From NCBI GenBank assembly GCA_949128115.1, contig OX421966.1, forward strand, positions 57,285,416 to 57,349,415: a DNA stretch of 64,000 bases. Direction: 5' to 3'. A program made the position numbers and the translations under genes. The notes under the pieces are model-generated. The model did not search any database. It was not told the DNA's origin and saw nothing but the letters and a program-made list of their open reading frames with translations. The DNA comes from Anaspis maculata (lineage: Eukaryota; Arthropoda; Insecta; Coleoptera; Scraptiidae). Positions 43,065 through 53,628 of the stretch are shown here, piece by piece; position 1 is the stretch's first letter, and each line of letters begins with the position of its first letter.

Positions 43065-43222
43065 ACGCCTCAAGGTTTTTGATCAATAAAAAAAACAAGT
43101 TGATTCATTACGATAAAAAGCAATCTACTTATAAAAAAGAAGGCAACAGTACAGAAACTCACACGGGCTCTCTCGATTTATCAGTATTTTTGAAGTATTG
43201 TAACGTCCCCATTTTAGCAACC
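43065..43222 (+). promoter_or_regulatory. Conserved upstream block and leader of C5
   Basis: TACGCCTCAAGGTTTTTGATC, CTTATAAAAAAGAAGGCAACAGTACAG, ACACGGGCTCTCTCGATTTAT and GAAGTATTGTAACGTCCCCATTTTAGCAACC precede the ATGG. It is the most complete copy of the consensus. Confidence 0.65.
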
Positions 43223-44902
43223 ATGGAATTTGTGCTATTATCAACGGAAAAGGACAAATACGAAGCACACTCAGAAGGCAATGGGGAAAAGAAAGCAACA
43301 GAAGGAGGACAAGTAGCAGTTGGAGCAGTAAACTCAGACGAACAATTATCTCAGGCTGGAGAAATTGTGGAAAAAGACGCACAGCGAGAAGGTCATGAGA
43401 AAAAAGAAGCAACAGATCGAGAACAAGCAGCAGTTGAAGCATTAAGTTCAACCAATCAACCGTCTCAATCTGGAGTAACCGATGAAAAAAAGCACAATCA
43501 GAAGACAGTAAAAGAGAAGAAGCAATTGGTGAACACGGAGAAGGGTGAACAGCAAGCAGCAATTGAATTATTGAACCCAAGTGCTCAGCTACCTCAAACC
43601 GAAGCGCAGGATAAAAAAGAGAATAAAACTGAGGCTGAAGAAGGGAACGATCCAAAAGAAACCGAAGCCAATTTGCTATTAACCCCTGAACAGCTGTTGC
43701 GATGGACTGGCATATGTGAAACCAAAACTCAAATTATAACCGATATCCGTCAACTTGAAATGGGATACAACGAAGTGTACCAGAGGATGAATTTGAATGG
43801 GAGAGAAATCAAAGAAACTGAGTACAGTGATGGTATATTCTTGATGTTTCAATCATTCTTGAGATTGCAAATTCTATTATTGTTCTAGCCAAGCGTATAA
43901 TGATTGAGTTTACGATGATCTTCGTACGACGCGGTCTGGATAAGGTCGCGAAACGACTGGCCACGCTCGGGAAATTTCTGGAGAGTCAAGTGACAAATGT
44001 GGATGACCTGCTGTCGCAACCGATATTCTTGCGCCAACTGCGTAAACTTCTTAGTCAAATCGGAAAAGCGAAAGAAACAGTGATAGGTAAAAATCAATTA
44101 TTTACGTGACGCTTTGGCACAATATCAACGCTTTTACTTTGCAGAAAAATACTGGCTGGTCCATAAAGTAGCTCACCCGCTCCACGAACAACACATATCC
44201 TCAAAAATGAGCACGAGATCGAAACAAGAACAAGAAAAAGAAGGCGCCGCCGACAAATCGAAGGGGCCGAATCAGAAAGAGGCAAAGCAAGAGCACAATG
44301 CATTAGAAAAGGACGAACAGGCCAATGAAGAAGTGCAAGAAAACCAAGCAAAAGAACGCACAGGTGATTCAGAACAGCAAGCTCAAAAGGAAGAAAAAGA
44401 TGAAGACGAGAAAGGGTTTTCGTACAAATTCGTACTGGAAACGGGAATGAATCTTCACAAGTTCTTCAGCAAATTTGAGGCGATTGAAGAAGCACACAAT
44501 CCGACTGAGCCAAAAGCCACTCCGGTCGAGAAAGACGAATCCGTCCAAGCGGCTGCAGGTGAAGAAGATCGGAACGTGAGCAATCCTGAAGTGACCGGAG
44601 CCTCTCGGGGCTGGAAACTTCCACTACGCACGGTAACGATAGCGGGTGTGGTAATAACGATGACGAAAGACCCTGAAGACTTCCCAGATAGATTGAAACG
44701 CATTATTGCGGAACGCTTTGCGGGAAAAGTGTGTCAGACAAGAAAACAGCAGGCTCAAGAAGCGTCTCTAAATGTTGGATCAGAGGAACCAAGTAAACCA
44801 GACGATGTTGCTCAAGAATCCGGAACTGCGAAAGCGAGAGAGGTAGAGGAAGTGCCGAAGGCAGCAGAGACAAGCCCAGGGGAACCTGGCGTGGGTCTTT
44901 GA
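43223..44902 (+). CDS. Family member C5 (three exons, 521 aa)
   Basis: Exons are 43223-43832, 43889-44086 and 44145-44902; introns 56 and 58 nt, phase 1. The start is the conserved ATGGAATTTGTG. Residues about 15-150 hold three to four diverged N-terminal units (AVNSDEQLSQAG type). One of them has been rewritten by a one-base loss in an A run near 43488 and restored before QQAAIELLNP, so about 30 residues are read in another frame. The helical block reads IITDIRQLEMGYNEVYQRMN. Exon 2 (66 codons) starts AKRIMIEFTMIFVRRGLDKV. Exon 3 opens EKYWLVHKVAHPLHEQH, then K/E/Q linker, YKFVLETGMNLHKFFSKFE, PVEKDESVQAAAGEEDRN and one copy of the 50-residue repeat ending GVGL. AATAAA at 45103. Function unknown. 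Confidence 0.75.
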
Positions 44903-45102
44903 AGTAGATAGAGAGCATAGAAGTTCATAACGAGGTAGAAGAGATGGGATGGACGAAAAAGCTGGTGCATGTTATTGGATATTCAGAAATGTTGAAGAAT
45001 AACAATGGAGAAAAATCAAGACAATTCCAAATGCCCAATCCACTACAATCCCTCTGTGGACAAAAAAGGTCATTTTATGATTGTAATACGACTCAGATGC
45101 AG

Positions 45103-45108
45103 AATAAA
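45103..45108 (+). other. Polyadenylation signal of C5
   Basis: AATAAA in GCAGAATAAAGTGTTTTAATTGTAC. This marks the downstream edge of the family cluster in this window. Confidence 0.65.
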
Positions 45109-45329
45109 GTGTTTTAATTGTACTTACCTTAGTTGATAGTCATTACTTCTAATGTCTAATTTATTTAAGGTGATCAAATTCAAGCTAATAATTAATACGT
45201 TTGATGATTCTAAAGCACGCTTGGGGACAGCGTTACTCAATTATAGGTGGAATATAAATAGTATAGGTATACAAATCAACACGTATTCCTCCATAAGATT
45301 AGTGAGGCATCTAACGGAATCATGAAAAC

Positions 45330-46120
45330 ACATGAGAAACGAGACCAGAAGTCCTCGGCAATCTCTCCGAAACAATCAACCGCGACCTTTGGGATTCCGG
45401 TAATTGCTTCTCCTCTGGCCATACTTTCCGCACCAACCCGTGAAAATTCCCTTCATTTCCATCCCACTAAACTCGCCCCTCTTAATCTGCGGGATTTGCG
45501 TAATTTAATTGCGGCTTACTCCAGCACCTGCCCTGAAAAATCTCCCTCCGCTCCACCCCTTTGCTCCCCATTTCACTCCTCTACTATCGCTTCTCTAGCA
45601 TACCTGCATGCACAAAAATGTCTGCTCCATCCAATTTACACAGGCATAGGTAACTTACCTACCCCAAATCGAAAACTGAAATTTTGGCGAGGGAGAACGA
45701 CCTGTATGTGTGTGGGAGGGAAGGAGGAGGCATGGAACGGGGGACGCAGGTCGTAAATTAGGGGATATTCTGGGCGCCCGGTCGGCTTTTCAGCCGGAGA
45801 TAAGCTTTACGACTCCAATTTCTCAAAATTATTTATATTTTTTCTAAGGAATATCGCCGCGACGGCGAGGTCCCGAGTCGCCTCTCTATACCGCACGCGG
45901 CGTCGCCCATATCCGCAGCCACCTTCGATTTGCCAGCGTCATTTTTTATTGCACATCTTATTTATGGGCCCGGTTGTGTGTTCGTGACTGCTCTGGCTTA
46001 GAGAGGAGTAAGGATTTTATGGGGAAATGGAGAAAGAGAGAGGAAGAAGGAGAGAGATAGAAACGATGAAGTAGGAGGGAGAGAGACAGAGAGATTGAAG
46101 TGGGAGGGAGAGAGACAGAT
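45330..46120. other. GC-shifted island without a convincing gene
   Basis: Base composition changes sharply. The stretch is C/T-rich on the plus strand, with a GC-rich centre (CGCCGCGACGGCGAGGTCCC near 45848; CCGCACGCGGCGTCGCCC near 45890) and a purine-rich GAGAGA tract at 46020-46115. A 144-codon frame (45322-45756) has a biased S/P/L/T composition and no recognisable motif, so I do not call it. It could be a conserved noncoding region, an old CpG-rich promoter or part of an unknown element. The next 46120-46740 shows nothing. Confidence 0.35.
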
Positions 46121-47559
46121 GTGTTTCTGGATAATCTGCTTAGTGTTCTCAGAACGAAATGTCATAAACGTCTGAACGTCAAAAAATAGCCTTGAAATAC
46201 CACCCCGTTTTTCATCTCCTGAAATAAAGGAAATCAGTTTCAACAGGCTTGTTCGTTGACAAAAATTTATCATTCAGATCCATCTTCGGAAGCTACATGG
46301 AGGTAACATTTCGATCACTTTAAACATTTCCTGAATAAAAAAGTTTTCGGAATTTGTAAGTATTTTTTTTGTTTCAGGAATGTCACTGATGGTACCTCTC
46401 TGGAGCTTACGAAAAAGACCTGAATCGTAAATTTTTGTCTAAGAACAAGTCCGCTGGAACTGATTTTCTCTTAATTAACAAGTTCGGTAAGGAAAACCAT
46501 TATACTCGAAACTTTGTGGGGTGCGTCAAAGGGTAGAAATGTCCCGTTCAGCAGAATTGGTTCGAGTGGTACAGGGCATACATAATTAGTGCGATTCACC
46601 CGATTCGAATAATCCACAGGATTGGAAAAATAATTTCAAATTGATAGTTTCTACTGCAGAATGAACCGATGAACATAGTACGAGCGCAGGAGGAGAAGCT
46701 CATGACTGTTACCATATCTCAAATCAATACATAATCTTTCATGCTTACACCCAAAAAAATATTGATCATGATATTGATTAGCAGTGATTATTGATTATGA
46801 ATTCGTTGCGACAATGATGAAGATTATTGTGGCAATGAACTTTCTGTACTTGTTCGATAGCTCTGTTCATTGTCATGATAACTGAGCATTCATTGTGAGA
46901 AAGAAATGGCCTATATTGACTAGTGACAAAAAATTCGTCAGGACAACGATTCGTTTCGTATGTGTCATGAACATATTCATTCTCGCAATGAATCAATTTT
47001 TCTTAAATCTAGGCAAGTCATACAATGAATTATTTTGTTGTTGCAACGAACGTGTTTATAATCATAGTAATACGTTTATTGAAATAATGAACAAAATTAA
47101 TCAATATAATGGAAATACTTCACTTCAACTTTATTAACAGTGATTATCATGCTAGCGAATGAATTCATCAATCAATATATGCGTTCATAGCAATAGTTAA
47201 ATAGGATTGTAGTAGCAGGAACAGCGGTAGCTAAAACAATTACCGCGTTCGTTGATATTACGAATAATCACTTCGGATTGTCGGCGGATACGATGCAGTT
47301 GCGCAATCTGTGGCAATTTCTTTCTTTTTGATTTCGACTTCACGGGGAGAACAACGCAACAACGTCATCGAGCTGTAGAAGAAAGTAAGGTTGAGTATTT
47401 TATGAGGGAATAGTCACTATCTGAAGCCTTTTTTACAGTTTCTTTGCAAATTGTATTGTTGAATACAAATTATTCGTAATTATTGAAATAAATGTAATGT
47501 GAGGGTTTCAAAATGATATGCTTTTTATGCAAGAAAATTCTATTGTTCAAAAATCCTAT

Positions 47560-50337
47560 TCGAGGAGCACTTGAAGAACCTCCGGGGGGTATTTCGACGT
47601 CTTCGAGGTGCACATCTCAAGCTCAACCCGAAGAAATGCGTGCTCTTCCAGAAGCAAGTCAAATTTTTGGGGCACGTAGTGTCGTCGGGAGGAATCGAAA
47701 CCGACACAGTGGAATGGATGCTATTCGAGAATGGCCACGACCGAAAAATCAGCATGGAGTCAGAAGTTTCTTGGGCGTATGCACATACTACAGACGATTT
47801 GTGGAGAAGTTCGCTGACATTGCTAAGCCCTTACACAAACTGACTGAAGACCGTGCGCCATTTCTATGGACCAAGGAGTGCGAAAACTCATTCAAGACTC
47901 TGAAGAGCTCTTGTGCTCGAGTCCTATTCTGGCATACCCTCTTCCTCAAGGACAGTACATCCTGGACACTGATGCCAGCAACAGCGGAATTGGAGCAGTG
48001 CTGTCACAACACCAGCAGGGCCAAGAGCGAGTAGTGGAGTACTACAGCAAGGTGTTGTCCAAGCCTGAAAGAAACTACTGCGTGACGCGTAGGGAGCTAC
48101 TGGTCATAGTGAAAGCTGTCGATCACTTTCACCAGTACCTCTATGGCCGGAAATTTTTGATGAAAACTGACAACGCTACCCTTATATGGCTACTGCAGTT
48201 GAGGAATCCCGAGGGACAATAAAATTGGCACGGTGGATCGAGAAACTGCAACAGTTTGACTTCAAAGCCCAACATCGCCCTGAAAGAGCGAAGAAGTCAT
48301 GAAGTCATGGCAACGCGGATGCTCTTTCTCGAAGACCATGCAACGAGGACTGTAAGCACTGTAAGAGGGTGAACCAGCAGAATGGGAACGTCGAAGTCGA
48401 GGCAATTGTCATTGAAACCCCAAGAAATTAGACTACGGCTGAGCTCAAGAAGGAGCAGCGTGAGGACCCAGCCATCGGTACGCTTGCTAAGAGAAAGGGA
48501 CTTAGCCAGGATAGACCGAAATGGGCCGAGATATCTGGTGAAGGGCCCGAATTCAAGGCTCTTTGGGCTTAGTGAAATTCTCTGAGGATAGAGAATGGGC
48601 TGCTAAAGAGAGTCTGGGAGAGTACTGATGGGAAGAAGGAGATGGTTCAGTTGGTGCTTCCCAAGAAGAGAGTGAAAGAGGTCCTGAAGGAAATCCACGA
48701 TGGCATCACTGGAGGGCACCTTGGAGTGAACAAAACGTTGGCCAAGGTGCGCGAGCGGTTCTACTGGGTGAAATGCCGGAACGACGTGGAGAAATGGTGT
48801 CGCCAGTATGAGGTTTGTGCGGCCAGCAAAGGACCAAGAACTCGCAGCCGAGGGGAGCTGAAGACTTACAATGCTGGAGCACCTTTTGAACGCATCGCGA
48901 TCGATGTGGCTGGCCCGTTCCCCACGACAGAGAATGGCAACAAATACATCCTGGTTGCCATGGACTACTTCAGCAAGTGGCCAGAAGCGTACGCCCTACC
49001 CAACTAAGAGGCTTTTTCAGTGGCAAGGGTGCTGGTGGACAATCTGATTAGCCGTTTCGGAGTACCTCTGGAGCTACACTTGAACCAGAGACGAAACTTC
49101 GAGTCCAACGTGTTTCAAGGTGTCTGTACTCTACTCGGGATACAGAAGACCAGGACGACGCCCCTTCACCCACGGTCCGACGGAATGGTTGAACAGTTCA
49201 ACCGGACGATGGAACAGCACTTGTCAAAGGTCCTCGACGAGCATCAGCAAGACTGGGATCGTCATCTGCCGATATTTTTGTTGGCGTATCGCGCCGCCAT
49301 TCACGTCACCACAGGGGAAACACCAACACGTGTTCTTTTTGGCCGAGAGCTTCGCCTCCCCTGCGATTTGCAATTTGGCACGCCGGAGAATGATCCTGAA
49401 GGCATCCCCGAATACGTCGACGACTTGAGGGAAAGAATGTGTGACGTACATGAGTTGGTTCGGGACCGGATTCGAATCGTGACCGACCTAATGAAGACCC
49501 GTTACGACTTGAAGGCAAACTCCACAGGATTTCAAGCAGGTGACCTGGTCTAGTTGTACAATCCTCAACGCAAGAAGGGAAGGTCTCCGAAGTTGCATCC
49601 GTCGTGGGAAGGACCGTACACGGTAGTCAAGAGGATCAATGACGTCGTGTACAGAATCCAGTGAGCCCCGAGAGCCAAGATGAAAGTTGTCTACCTTGAT
49701 CGCCTTGCACGTTACTCCAGGAGTAACGATGAGCCTATTCGGGACGAACAGGCTCAAGAGGGGGGCAGTGCTTCGAGCGGCGATCCCGTGCATTCGGGTA
49801 AACACGCGATCTTGCTGGATTCTTCCATCCATCATGTAGCGGTGTAGATACAAGAGTGGTGCTCTGGACGTTTCCAGAAGTATACGCGATGGCTTGGCAT
49901 TGGGAACTTTCAATGCTCGATCAAGACACATCTGTCCATTTTGGCGGAGGTGGCGAAGGTGTGTGATTCAGGAGTGGTCTAGAATTCATATGCCAGATCA
50001 CTATGAAAACTGCTGGAGAATGCATGGAACATTCATATTCTTCATTCGTATTACTTTATTCGTGTTACTATGTACATATAATACACTTACGAGACACACA
50101 CACACACACATTCGAGATGAATTGGTCGGACCTATATAAGGCATCAACCGTCAGCTCACGGGCAGTATTGAATTGAAATGCGAAGTGGTAGCGAGCGGAT
50201 AAAATCGAAGTACCTGCGATATATTCCCAAGTAGATAATTGTTGGCGTATATTTATTGTAGTAGGCAGTGATAAACAGTGTGTGTTTTGAAACGATCGTC
50301 TCAATTATATTCGAACCCGTACGCGAAATACGTAACA
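47560..50337 (+). mobile_element. Degenerate Ty3/Gypsy retrotransposon, 5'-truncated
   Basis: The copy starts inside reverse transcriptase. Pieces in order are KLNPKKCVLFQKQVKFLGHV, then after frameshifts GVRSFLGVCTYYRRFVEKFA (RT thumb), YILDTDASNSGIGAVLSQ (RNase H, 47949-48009), the integrase zinc finger (48690-48830, H-G-I-T-G-G-H-L-G and C-x-x-C type C...C), the catalytic core AIDVAGPFPTTENGNKYILV (48898), and VEQFNRTMEQHLSK with the glutamate. Stops and frameshifts occur near 47700, 47900, 48220, 48590, 49004, 49552 and 49662. The second integrase aspartate is replaced: HLNQRRNF stands where families have H-S-D-Q-G-x-x-F. A purine tract (near 49757) and one LTR end the element. No 5' LTR is present. 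Confidence 0.85.
49769..50337 (+). repeat. Probable 3' LTR of the Gypsy element
   Basis: It starts at TGCTTCGAGC directly after the polypurine tract AAGAGGGGGGCAG and ends at ACGTAACA. Inside are a TATATAAGG box (50131) and a (CA)n run. With no second LTR to compare, the limits are inferred from the TG...CA ends only. Confidence 0.5.
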
Positions 50338-50375
50338 ATATGTTAACTCTGCTGTTTCAATCTTTAGTTCTCGAT

Positions 50376-50567
50376 ATGTCTCGCCAAGTTTTAAGCAATA
50401 TTGAAAATAAGTGTAACCAATTAATAGAAGTAGGTAAGTTGGTAAGTATAAATCCCAATATATCAGCCAAGAGCCAAGGGTTGCCTCATGTAGGTAGTGG
50501 ATCGGGGTTAAATTTGGACCTCTTCGATTTTTTGCCTGCAAAAGCCGCCCACACTCTAGCATTATGA
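50376..50567 (+). other. Small open frame after the Gypsy insertion, possible element exon
   Basis: A TCTTTAG acceptor (50367) is followed by an ATG and the frame MSRQVLSNIENKCNQLIEVG, then a GGTAAG donor in phase 1 at 50434. This is similar in style, but not in sequence, to the first coding exon of gene E. The frame also reads on to a stop at 50567. I could not complete a gene model. Confidence 0.25.
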
Positions 50568-50716
50568 CTTTCAGCCAGCTAATAATAATTTACCGATTCC
50601 GTATTAAGCACCGATGAAAGTAAGTAGTCGAAAACCTTAGAACATTTTGCTTTTGCACGGTTCAAAATGAGGAGGTTCAACTTTGGAGCCGATACAATAT
50701 TAGGCTCCCTAATTAT

Positions 50717-50868
50717 TGGCCACGTTTCACGAGGCTTAGCACTGATGATGCTAACAACAATTTGTCAAGAATGAATTTGTCATTTGATTGAAAGTAGATG
50801 ACAATTTCAACAAACGTAAACATTGTTGTTAGCATCAGTGCTAAGCCTCGCGTAAATAAGGCCAGTAC
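50717..50868. mobile_element. ~150-bp hairpin MITE
   Basis: GGCTTAGCACTGATGATGCTAACAACAA at the left pairs with TTGTTGTTAGCATCAGTGCTAAGCC at the right, with GGCCACGTTTCACGA / GCGTAAATAAGGCC extending the ends. Confidence 0.7.
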
Positions 50869-50924
50869 TATTTAATGAAACAATGTACATGGTTGACTGT
50901 TACAACTAATATACCGTTCAATGT

Positions 50925-51045
50925 GAGAATGAACGATATTCATTGTGAGAATGAACGATATTTATTGCGAGAATGAACGATATTCATCGAAAGAATGAAC
51001 TACATTCATTGTAAGAAAGAACGACATTCATTGTACACATTAAAT
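50925..51045 (+). repeat. ~21-bp tandem repeat in the right end of the second element
   Basis: Five to six copies of AATGAACGATATTCATTGTG with variants. Each unit is partly palindromic (TTCATTGT...GAATGAA), so it may be a protein-binding array. Confidence 0.75.
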
Positions 51046-51499
51046 TCAATTATTGGAATAAAGTAACCCACCCGTTGACGCCATGAATGATGTTATTAAT
51101 ATGAAAGAATTGCATTTGTTGATCAGTTGAACCGTGTTACTGATATCAATGAACTGTAATTATTAGATTGACAATTGGAATATTAACATTGATGAATATT
51201 TTTTTCATAATCTTGATGAACAGACTACATTAATCGGTAACACGATATAATTGATCGATGAACAATGCTTCGCTGGCTCAGTGAAACTGTTCACTGGACA
51301 AATTTTAATCATCACGTTTGTTGTCTCAATCAATATTTTTATGATTGTTACGTACCTTTTTGGTTGAGTGTATTAGAAAATAAATAAAGTGACAAACTGA
51401 TATGTATATGTATATTGTTTTATTAGTAGAAAATAGAACATGGAAATGACAACTAACAGTAGTAACGAAAAACAATTTCAATTTATCAAAGCAAAAGTT

Positions 51500-52035
51500 C
51501 GAAAAAAAATTGAATGATTTATGGTGCTAGTACTTTGTAGTCTTTTGGCTGCATGAGTCTGGTTGGAGGACTGTTCCAGGCAGAATGCAGTTTTTTTGCT
51601 GCTCCACGAGAAAAGCCAAAAGGCTTTGCAAAACTTGCTTTGGAATCAACGATGGACAGGCGCTTGGTAACTTCGCATTGAGGAACATCCAGGCGTTGGT
51701 CATATCTGCTTCAATAACGACTCCCATTGTCACTTCTCTGTACTACTGTATTCCTTTCCGTAGTACTTGTTGATGAGAAGACCTCTAATCACTGCAACAA
51801 CAATATTTATCATTTGGTTATTAATACAACCAAAATCTATGTCCTCACCTGTAAGTGATCAATTCCTTCGTCGCTTCATTACAGTAGACCAGAACACATT
51901 TTGGTTTTTTCACTGGTTCGACATTTTAGAGCATCAACCTGATGGTCCTCACAAGTCGACATGATGCGGAAGGTTTTTCCAACAATCCACATAATAATCT
52001 GCCGGACCTTCTATGTTAGACATCCTTTTCGATTG
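51500..52035 (-). other. Possible small minus-strand transcription unit
   Basis: On the minus strand a GTTGTTGCAG acceptor near 51796 is followed by a frame ending GKEYSSTEK and by a 68-codon frame (51733-51527, MGVVIEADMTNAWMFLNAKL...). The pieces are in different frames and I could not join them. It may be a decayed gene or chance. Confidence 0.2.
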
Positions 52036-52299
52036 AAACCGGGTCCCGATTCCAATTCCCAATCCCGTTCAATCCTCGTTCAGACTTAGAACTAGAGCAT
52101 CCAGTACTCTAACAACAAGCATGAGCTGGGGGGAGAAGAGCAGAAAACATATGTGGGCATTGCAATACCCACAAAAACTCTAGCTTCACGTAATTCTGCA
52201 GAACTCTCTTCCTTTTCGAACGCATGAAATTTTGCTACGGGAAAATTTCACCTCATGCAAAAAATCCAGACTCTTCTCTAAATTCTGAAGTATGAACTT

Positions 52300-53610
52300 A
52301 GTCGTTAATTGGCGCTGAGATGATCGGGAGCGATTTACTTGGAATCTCAACGTTATCGGAACGAATCCTTCAAACGACGGATATGGAAGCCAACTGATAC
52401 GCACGGGGCCATGAACGTGAATTTGGTGGTGCTTGGGACAACAGATTTTTTGTATTTCAAGAACGGTACAGAGCATTTTTTGCCGAAAAAGCGCGAAACT
52501 TCCACAGCCGAAACATAGGACAGAGGCAACTACAAAAAAAAATCACTCAAAAAATATGGGGTGGACGAGGGGGTGGACAACTCTGAAATGACCAAGAGCA
52601 ATTTACTTGGAATCTCAACGTTATCGGAACAAATCCCTCGAGCGACTGATGCAGGGCCGTGAACGTGGATTCGGTGGTGTTTGGCACAACAGATTTTTTG
52701 TATTTCAAGAACGGTACAAAACATTTTTTGCCGAACTAGCGCAAAACTTCCACAACCAATACATAAGACAGAGGCAACTACAAGAAAGAATCACTCAACA
52801 AATATGGGGTGTACAAGCACGACGGATATGGGAGCCGACTGATGCAGGGCCGTGAACGTGGATTCGGTGGTGTTTGGGACAACAGATATTTTGTTTTTCA
52901 AGAACGGTACAAAGCATTTTTTGCCGCACTAGCGCAAAACTTCCACAACCAATACATAAGACAGAGGCAACTACAAGAAAGAATCACTCAACAAATATGG
53001 GGTGGACAAGCACGACGGATATGGGAGCCGACTGATGCAGGGCCGTGAACGTGGATTCGGTGGTGTTTGGGACAACAGATTTTTTGTATGTCAAGATTGG
53101 TACAAAGCATTTTTGCCGAACTAGCGCAAAACTTCCACAACCAATACATAAGACAAAGGCAACTACAAAAAAGAATCACTCAACAAATATGGGATGGACA
53201 AGCACGACGGACATGGAAACCGACTGATGCAGGGCCGTGAACGTGGATTCGGTGCTGTTTGGGACAACACATTTTTTGTATTTCAAGAACGGTACAAAGC
53301 ATTTTTGCCGAACTAGCGCAAAACTTCCACAACCAATACATAAGACAGAGGCAACTACAAGAAAGAATTACTCAACAGATATGGGGTTGACAAGCACGAC
53401 GGATATGGAAGCCGACTGATGCAGGGCCGTGAACGTGGATTTTGTGGTGTTTGGGACAACAGATTCTTTGTATTTCAAGAACGGTACAAAGCATTTCTTG
53501 CCGAACTAGCGCGAAACTTCCACGACCAATACATAGGACAAAGGCAACTACAAGAAAGAATCACTCAACAAATATGGGGTGGACAAGCCACTCAATATTT
53601 CAAGCTTCGT
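52300..53610 (+). repeat. Tandem array of a ~190-bp unit, about six copies
   Basis: GATGCAGGGCCGTGAACGTGG recurs at about 52648, 52840, 53033, 53229 and 53418 (periods 192, 193, 196, 189), with a more diverged unit from about 52390. Each unit has a 60-odd-codon open frame (RGFGGVWDNRYFVFQERYKA, FFAELAQNFHNQYIRQRQLQ, ERITQQIWGGQARR), but the period is not a multiple of three in most units, so the frames are broken at unit borders. The array leads straight into the BEL/Pao gag region. Confidence 0.85.
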
Positions 53611-53628
53611 TTAGACTAAAAAAACAGG

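Larger units (their letters stand above)
46747..51372. mobile_element. Second candidate DNA element with repeat-rich ends, split by a Gypsy copy
   Basis: The left end ACACCCAAAAAAATATTGAT is loosely the reverse complement of the right end (CACTCAACCAAAAA...ATATTGAT on the minus strand). Both ends are rich in TTCATTGT / ACAATGAA octamers in both orientations (46770-47060 and 50880-51300). A probable noncoding exon ends at a GTAAGG donor near 47390, and an ATG-bearing piece follows the Gypsy insertion. The layout resembles the 4.1-6.8 kb element, but with a different end motif. No transposase is visible. Confidence 0.4.

Noticed and set aside
45322..45756. 144-codon frame in the GC-shifted island
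   Set aside because: No motif, no splice or start context and a composition explained by the C/T-rich strand. Kept as a noncoding island.
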